A DNA stretch of 11,812 nucleotides from Hemicentrotus pulcherrimus. Taxonomy: Eukaryota > Echinodermata > Echinoidea > Camarodonta > Strongylocentrotidae. The translations under genes were made by a program, and so were the position numbers. The notes under the pieces were generated by a model. It was not told the DNA's origin. It ran no database searches and worked only from the letters and a program-made list of their open reading frames with translations. Below are positions 7,864 through 11,812 of the stretch, in pieces. The stretch spans positions 1 through 11,812 of the forward strand of contig BEXV01000626.1 of NCBI GenBank assembly GCA_003118195.1, given 5' to 3'. Numbering within the stretch: the stretch's first letter is position 1; each line of letters opens with the position of its first letter.

Positions 7864-7881
7864 TTACAGCCAACTGATCAT
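7864..7881 (-). promoter_or_regulatory. Upstream ORF of five codons in predicted receptor 5'UTR
   Basis: ATG ATC AGT TGG CTG TAA (peptide MISWL) lies 41 nt upstream of the receptor ATG and is the only ATG between the predicted transcription start and the receptor start. Such short uORFs commonly lower or condition translation of the main frame; that role here is inference. Its stop overlaps a donor-like GCTGTAAGTA. Confidence 0.4.
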
Positions 7882-7982
7882 GCAAAAAAAGAACGTTCAA
7901 GTAAAATAAAAAGATTTGGTTTCGCTTGATGATCTTGCTCTGAGATGAAGAAGGAGATGACGTTCAGAAAGATAAGACTTGT

Positions 7983-8018
7983 GGTTTGGAATAGATGGCG
8001 TCGTTCATTTATATATAG
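7983..8018 (-). promoter_or_regulatory. Predicted core promoter of the receptor gene: TATA box plus initiator
   Basis: On the minus strand CTATATATAAA occupies 8018-8008, and an initiator match CCAAACC (YYANWYY) lies with its A at 7987. The distance from the first T of TATATATA (8017) to that A is 30 bp, the classical spacing. This predicts a 5'UTR of about 165 nt before the ATG at 7822. An M-box-like TCATGTGA (8071-8078) and a GA-rich tract lie just upstream. Confidence 0.5.
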
Positions 8019-8096
8019 TATCTTAGACTATACACAGCAAGCAAAATTATGACAGCCCTGGCATCGCTGATCATGTGACTAAAACACACTTGGGAT

Positions 8097-8162
8097 AGAG
8101 AGGTGAGAGAGCTAGAGTGAAAGAGAAAGAGAGATAGAGAGGGAGAGAGAGAGAGAGAGAGA
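8097..8162 (+). repeat. GA-rich tract ending in a perfect (GA)10 microsatellite
   Basis: Purine-only or nearly so from 8097, with a perfect (GA)10 run at 8143-8162. It lies 110-175 bp upstream of the predicted receptor transcription start, so it reads as CT-rich on the coding strand. A structural or GAGA-factor-type role is possible but unproven. It makes a Leu/Ser-rich false frame on the minus strand. Confidence 0.85.
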
Positions 8163-8214
8163 ATACATCTATCGCCAGCCACTCCGCCGAGAGCCCTCGA
8201 AACGAACTGCAATA

Positions 8215-9180
8215 ATTTTTATCTCAATCTTTTTTTCTTCTCGAAACCATATCTCATTCATTGAATGCGAGGTATCTATACCTAATGTATCAAGCTATAG
8301 TAATTAATGTACAGATTAACTAGTCCGGTAGTAATGCATGATATGAGCATCTATGGAACAATTAAAATGGAGATTAAGGGTAGGTGTCAGGCTGTCAGCC
8401 AGACCTGCCAACAAGTAAGCCGAAAATGATATTGCGGATTGCAAAAATAGTTCTTTGAAAAAAATTGGTGGGGGGAGGAATAAAATGATCTATAAATACA
8501 CTCGGCCAATGTTTGGTCATATTTCACGTTAGAAATAAAATTGAATGTTAGGCAGTTACATCAATTTGTGAAGAAAATGAAAACTTTCTATTTTTCAAAA
8601 ATCTGTGACATATACAACACAATAAAACTGTTGGTAATACGAAAAGAATGCATAACAGCTGCTTTCTTTAAAAATCAACTATCATCAGAATGACATGACC
8701 TCCTGAAATAATTGCTTATCAGAAGCTTTGCCGCCCCCTCCACCTAATATGCCCAAAGCCACCTCCTGGAAACGCCACTAAAATGATGTTAAATATTATA
8801 AAAAAATAAATTTAAAGAAACAACTCCATCAGCTCGATATGCAATATGCAACTTGATAAGGAATAATTATCACGTCGCACGGTCGCAGTAATTGGTTCGG
8901 AAATCAATTAACGCGTCGTCTGGTAAACATCGGAACGACGATAAGCAGGGGCGATAGGTGAAATACGTTTTACTTTTCGAGAATTGCCAAAGACGTTTCC
9001 TATTTCGAAGTAACGACTCCATCAATTTCCTACGAATTATAAAATCTGATGAAATAAATAATAAACACCTCATAATCAAATTGCCCAATTGCTGATGAAA
9101 TTGGGAACATTTTATTTTAAAAACCCACATTTTTTTCAAGCTTACTAAATAATTTTCAGTTTAAAGGTTCTCCCTCGCCC
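8215..9180. other. Intergenic DNA, no supported gene
   Basis: A minus-strand 89-codon frame (9139-8870) starts at TTG; its first ATG falls at codon 4, and no family is recognisable. A small dyad CGTCGT/ACGACG lies near 8916-8941 in a patch slightly richer in GC. Nothing else is visible. Confidence 0.45.

Positions 9181-9184
<4 letters not shown>

Positions 9185-9222
<38 letters not shown>
9185..9222 (+). repeat. (TC)n microsatellite
   Basis: Perfect (TC)13 at 9185-9210, then TTTCTCTCTCTCC after one interruption. Such tracts are highly mutable in length. Confidence 0.95.
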
Positions 9223-9238
9223 CATGTATGATTGGGGT

Positions 9239-9279
9239 TTTATTTAATGACCACTTTGCTGGTAAAGTGTTTAAATAAA
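9239..9279. repeat. Interrupted hairpin next to the TC tract
   Basis: Outer arms TTTATTTAA (9239-9247) and TTAAATAAA (9271-9279) and inner arms CACTTT (9252-9257) and AAAGTG (9264-9269) pair perfectly, with an asymmetric internal bulge (TGAC against T) and a 6-nt loop. Confidence 0.6.
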
Positions 9280-9360
9280 GTAAAATACCGCAGATAGAGT
9301 TATAATTTTATGAGTTTTTTTATTTTGTATTATCTCATCACTCGACACAGTGTAATGAAG

Positions 9361-9381
9361 GAACATGCACTCTGCATGTTC
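9361..9381. repeat. Perfect dyad GAACATGCA-ctc-TGCATGTTC
   Basis: Nine-bp arms and a 3-nt spacer, immediately followed by a third half-site ATGTTC. The half-sites resemble CATG-centred transcription factor sites, but no bound factor can be named. Confidence 0.5.
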
Positions 9382-9384
9382 ATG

Positions 9385-9980
9385 TTCAAAATAGGGAGAA
9401 AATTATTTAATCAATACACATGATACATGGAATATAGCAAAAACAAGAAATATATTCTAAGATGAAAAACAGTGGTATGGAAATGATATGTTTACTATCA
9501 TTTGGCGCTGAATAGTATAAAGAAAGCAAAATCAATTTGTGAAGATGTCTACAATGTCAGTGTAACAAAGGTCGTATCTTTATCCTGACAGAAGTGAGCG
9601 ATCATCTCGATATTGATTATATCACGATTCGCCCTAAAGGGCGAGAGACTTTAAGAAACGTGATGTAAAGAAAAGATCTTTGACTTCAACAATATTCATA
9701 ATATCAATAATTTTCTAAATCAGCCTCGGTTTGCTTTGTCTAAATAAAATTCCATTGTTACTCTTGTTCTTTAATTCTTATATCTGTACAGCTTGTGCAA
9801 TTCTCAAATTTGATTTTCGGTGGTTTACTCGACCTTTATTTTTGTCGGTAATTTTGAAGTTCATATAGTAAAGGTAGGAAAGCAATATATTAATAAATTA
9901 CGGTTGTCTCGATCCATATGCCCGAATGCCCTTGCTCTATAAAGTAATTATACTTTATTCTTTATATATTTCCTCGAACA
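9385..9980. other. AT-rich intergenic DNA, no supported gene
   Basis: Only a 16-nt dyad TCGCCCT-aa-AGGGCGA at 9629-9644 stands out. No open frame with coding character is present. Confidence 0.45.
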
Positions 9981-9981
9981 G

Positions 9982-10118
9982 ATAATAATGACACTACTAA
10001 TTCTACTACTACCCCTACTACTACTACGACGACTACTACTACTACTACAACTACTAGTACTAATGATAATGATAATAATAATAATAATGATAGTAATAAT
10101 AATAATAATAGTAGTGGT
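9982..10118 (+). repeat. Compound trinucleotide microsatellite (CTA)n-(ATA)n
   Basis: A run of CTA/CTACTACGAC-type triplets to about 10061 passes into GATAAT and then (AAT)n to about 10111, followed by AGTAGTGG. It stays in triplet register across most of its length, interrupted by single-base variants. No frame start is associated. Confidence 0.9.
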
Positions 10119-10125
10119 CTAATAG

Positions 10126-10143
10126 ACTACATATCTATGTAGT
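10126..10143. repeat. Perfect dyad ACTACATA-tc-TATGTAGT
   Basis: Eight-bp arms with a 2-nt spacer directly after the trinucleotide tract. Confidence 0.5.
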
Positions 10144-10386
10144 AAATTGCCATTGCTTAAAAAATCAATGCGCTTTACAATGTTTTTATCATAACATCCT
10201 CAATAACATCAAGTCCTCTCATACTAGCATTGAATGCGATAAAACTAATACCATATGGTGAGAAACCATGATCCCGATAGCGTTGCTCTGTTCGAAAGGT
10301 CGTGTATGCTAAAGGGACTTATATACCTATCTTTAGTATTTTGAACCTATTCATCTGATGGTGGAAATCGGAGTCGTGATATAGCC

Positions 10387-10532
10387 ATGCCCGCCTACCG
10401 GTCAATAGTTTTTTTTTAAAGATGCCCGCATGCCCGTCTACCGGGCAATAGTTTTTTAAAAGATGTCGGCATGCCCGCCTACCGGGCAATAGTTTCTTTT
10501 TAAAGATGCCCGTTGCCCAGGGTAACGGGCCA
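10387..10532 (+). repeat. ~42-bp tandem repeat of GC-rich hairpins
   Basis: Units begin ATGCCCG at 10387, 10430, 10471 and, shortened, 10505. Each complete unit holds TGCCCG-5 nt-CGGGCA (the first has one mismatch) followed by ATAGTTT, a T-run, AAAGATG and the next unit. The last unit is replaced by a longer hairpin with arms GCCCGTT/AACGGGC. The units are too similar and contiguous to be independent sites, and there are no unique spacers as in a CRISPR array. Confidence 0.75.
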
Positions 10533-10631
10533 CATAAATAAATTTTGCTGAGGTCCCCATTGGTTTACGTGTAAAAAGTTTCTTTGTGCAAGCGCGGATA
10601 CCATACAGTGCTTTTTGTTTGCGATTCCTGA

Positions 10632-10731
10632 ATGATCGTAACATTCGGGCAACTTTCCAGCGAATATTTCCGGTCAGTGTCTCAGATTTTTTGTAATGTT
10701 TTGACCAGTCTTTACTCAAGAAAAGGAAAAG
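10632..10731 (+). other. Candidate first coding exon with strong splice donor (speculative)
   Basis: An ATG at 10632 opens 33 codons plus 1 nt that run without a stop to AAAAG/GTAAGA (donor after 10731). The peptide begins MIVTFGQLSSEYF and ends SLYSRKGK; I do not recognise it. No following exon could be identified in the remaining ~1 kb and no promoter is obvious, so this is only a possibility. The opposite strand is also open here from a TTG, which lowers confidence. Confidence 0.18.
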
Positions 10732-10767
10732 GTAAGAATTCTTTGTAGATTTGTTGGTGAATTCGGG

Positions 10768-10797
10768 ATATAAAAGATATATCGACAGCTTTTATAT
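10768..10797. repeat. Inverted repeat ATATAAAAG / CTTTTATAT
   Basis: Perfect 9-bp arms at 10768-10776 and 10789-10797 with a 12-nt loop. The left arm also reads as a TATA box, with no gene downstream to support that. Confidence 0.55.
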
Positions 10798-10807
10798 TCG
10801 AAACATT

Positions 10808-10940
10808 GCTGTTTCTATACAGGCTCTCGGGGACATGGCGCGTCATAATTATTTATATATAAATAATAATATATATAATTATATAAATAATAAAGGGGTC
10901 ATAATTATCACGATGTAACGTCCCCTTGAGCCTAAACAGC
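10808..10940. mobile_element. Small foldback element with nested AT palindrome
   Basis: Outer arms: GCTGTTT (10808-10814) with AAACAGC (10934-10940). Next: AGGCTC-2 nt-GGGGAC (10821-10834) with GTCCCC-2 nt-GAGCCT (10920-10933); the left arm carries a 6-nt extra, CTATAC. Inside are a perfect 20-nt palindrome at 10848-10867, a second AT palindrome, and direct repeats GTCATAATTAT at 10842 and 10898. The layout fits a tiny foldback or MITE-like element, but target duplications are not evident and an inverted duplication by another route is possible. Confidence 0.5.
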
Positions 10941-11258
10941 GATGCCTTTCACAGCAGTCGATATATCTATAATATTTGGCAGTGTATTGAATTGAATGAA
11001 TGAATGATTAATTAATGTGGCGGGTTGCTCATTTGACATTGATCCAATATACTTATAGTCTAGTAGTTATTTTTTTAAACAAAAGATTTAAGTGTATCAA
11101 TCCTCAAAAATATCCTGTTTCGTATATTAGTTTCATGTCGAAATACTGTATTAAAAATATATGTTTTAGAAATCACTTCTGTAAAGAGATGTTGCAAGTT
11201 TAAATACACTATTAACAAGAAAATGACTCGTGAGTAAACTACTCGACGGACCAATCAT

Positions 11259-11420
11259 AGGGGCTTGTATTGTGGCGTGCGCTTGTAATCAAGCTAACGA
11301 TGGAAGTTCAGCCGAGGACGCAGGTTCGAAACTGATTCACGTCTTTCGGATTCGGATGGTGACAATACAGGTCGGCGGTCCACAGACGTAAATAATCATA
11401 TCTGTTTTTGTTGTTGTTAG
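11259..11420 (+). mobile_element. Possible second tRNA-derived SINE copy
   Basis: A near-consensus B-box GGTTCGAAACT at 11323-11333 follows a weaker A-box-like TGGCGTGCGC at 11273, spaced 50 bp. The sequence between is tRNA-like in style (GTAATCAAGC, then GAAGTTCAGCCGAGGACGCA). The body ends in TTTTTGTTGTTGTTAG at about 11405-11420. It is not closely similar to the copy at 4634, so it would belong to a different family. Confidence 0.45.
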
Positions 11421-11812
11421 TAATATTTTAATGACGTTCATTCAGTATTGAATACATACGCCATATCTTTAGTTTTATAAGAAAATCAGTTATGCATAAG
11501 AAAACTGAGAATACAAATTTGTAATGATATAATTAATTAGTCAGTAACGCAATTTATGGGGAGTCTCTGGATCATATCTGATTGATATATGTCTCCATCA
11601 ACCCAATTACACACACAAACACACGCCCTCGCATAAGATAGGACACGCAATAAAGCTAAGTCCGACTTAGCTTATTTACGTTATTCTTTATCAGGAGTTT
11701 TATCGTTCATGCATCTGTTGTAAAGATTAAAAAATCACTCACAAAATGCTTTGATTTCGGTAACATTCAGTACTTTATATTTACAGGTAATATCAATGCA
11801 GTACACATTGAA
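11421..11812. other. AT-rich end of window, no gene seen
   Basis: Contains a short CA-rich tract (11609-11625), the dyad AAGCTAAGTC-c-GACTTAGCTT at 11653-11673, and a donor-like ACAG/GTAATA at 11783-11792 that is cut off from any context by the window edge. Confidence 0.4.

Noticed and set aside
7823..7900. N-terminal extension of the receptor by 26 codons
   Set aside because: The open frame continues upstream but its first codon is TTG; the first ATG is at 7822.
8009..8212. Minus-strand Ser/Leu-rich frame
   Set aside because: Translation of the CT side of the GA microsatellite; overlaps the predicted promoter.
8870..9139. Minus-strand 89-codon frame
   Set aside because: TTG start, no family match; first ATG is three codons in, but no promoter or splice signal supports it.
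10387..10532. CRISPR-like array
   Set aside because: Units are contiguous repeats with no unique spacers, in a eukaryotic context.
10456..10719. Minus-strand 87-codon basic frame
   Set aside because: TTG start, though preceded by a pyrimidine-rich stretch ending in AG; its 3' end runs into the hairpin repeat and no donor or partner exon is clear.

Overview
The window looks like nuclear DNA of an animal with a moderately large, AT-rich, repeat-laden genome. The evidence is one class A (rhodopsin-type) G protein-coupled receptor with an uninterrupted reading frame, two tRNA-derived SINE-like copies with simple-repeat tails, a MITE-like element, long microsatellites, and vertebrate/invertebrate-style TATA, poly(A) and splice signals. 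No operons, ribosome-binding sites or phage/plasmid genes are visible. Intronless, family-expanded GPCRs with this kind of SINE/MITE background suggest a marine deuterostome, with an echinoderm such as a sea urchin the best guess; this is inference and not proven here.

Layout: 1-345 is a 38-52 bp tandem repeat that contains two adjacent near-perfect hairpins. A 15-bp foldback lies at 563-625, followed at about 647-1211 by four monomers of a ~138-bp satellite-like repeat in A-B-A-B order. From 1212 to 4009 the DNA is AT-rich with no convincing gene; it holds several dyads and one possible minus-strand exon (3458-3544). A 401-bp GC-rich MITE-like element sits at 4010-4410, and a tRNA-derived SINE at about 4634-4894. 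The interval 4895-6120 is featureless. Three tandem ~155-bp repeats (6121-6594) lie just downstream of the receptor gene.

The only confident gene is the receptor on the minus strand, 7822 down to 6671 (383 aa from the first ATG). Behind it, in transcription order, a TATA box (8018-8008) lies 30 bp from an initiator match (A at 7987). A five-codon upstream ORF lies in the predicted 5'UTR, and the GA-rich tract at 8097-8162 lies just upstream of the promoter. Downstream, two of the three tandem repeats supply AATAAA signals on the receptor strand. The receptor has lost several class A signature residues (IRW for DRY, no Pro in TM5, CMLP for CWLP), which is the main functional curiosity of the window.

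From 8215 to the end there is no confident gene. There are a TC microsatellite (9185-9222), a compound trinucleotide repeat (9982-10118), a ~42-bp GC-rich hairpin repeat (10387-10532), a nested foldback cluster (10768-10940), a possible first exon with a strong donor (10632-10731), and a second, weaker SINE-like copy (about 11259-11420). No multi-gene system can be supported; the window is one receptor gene embedded in repeats.
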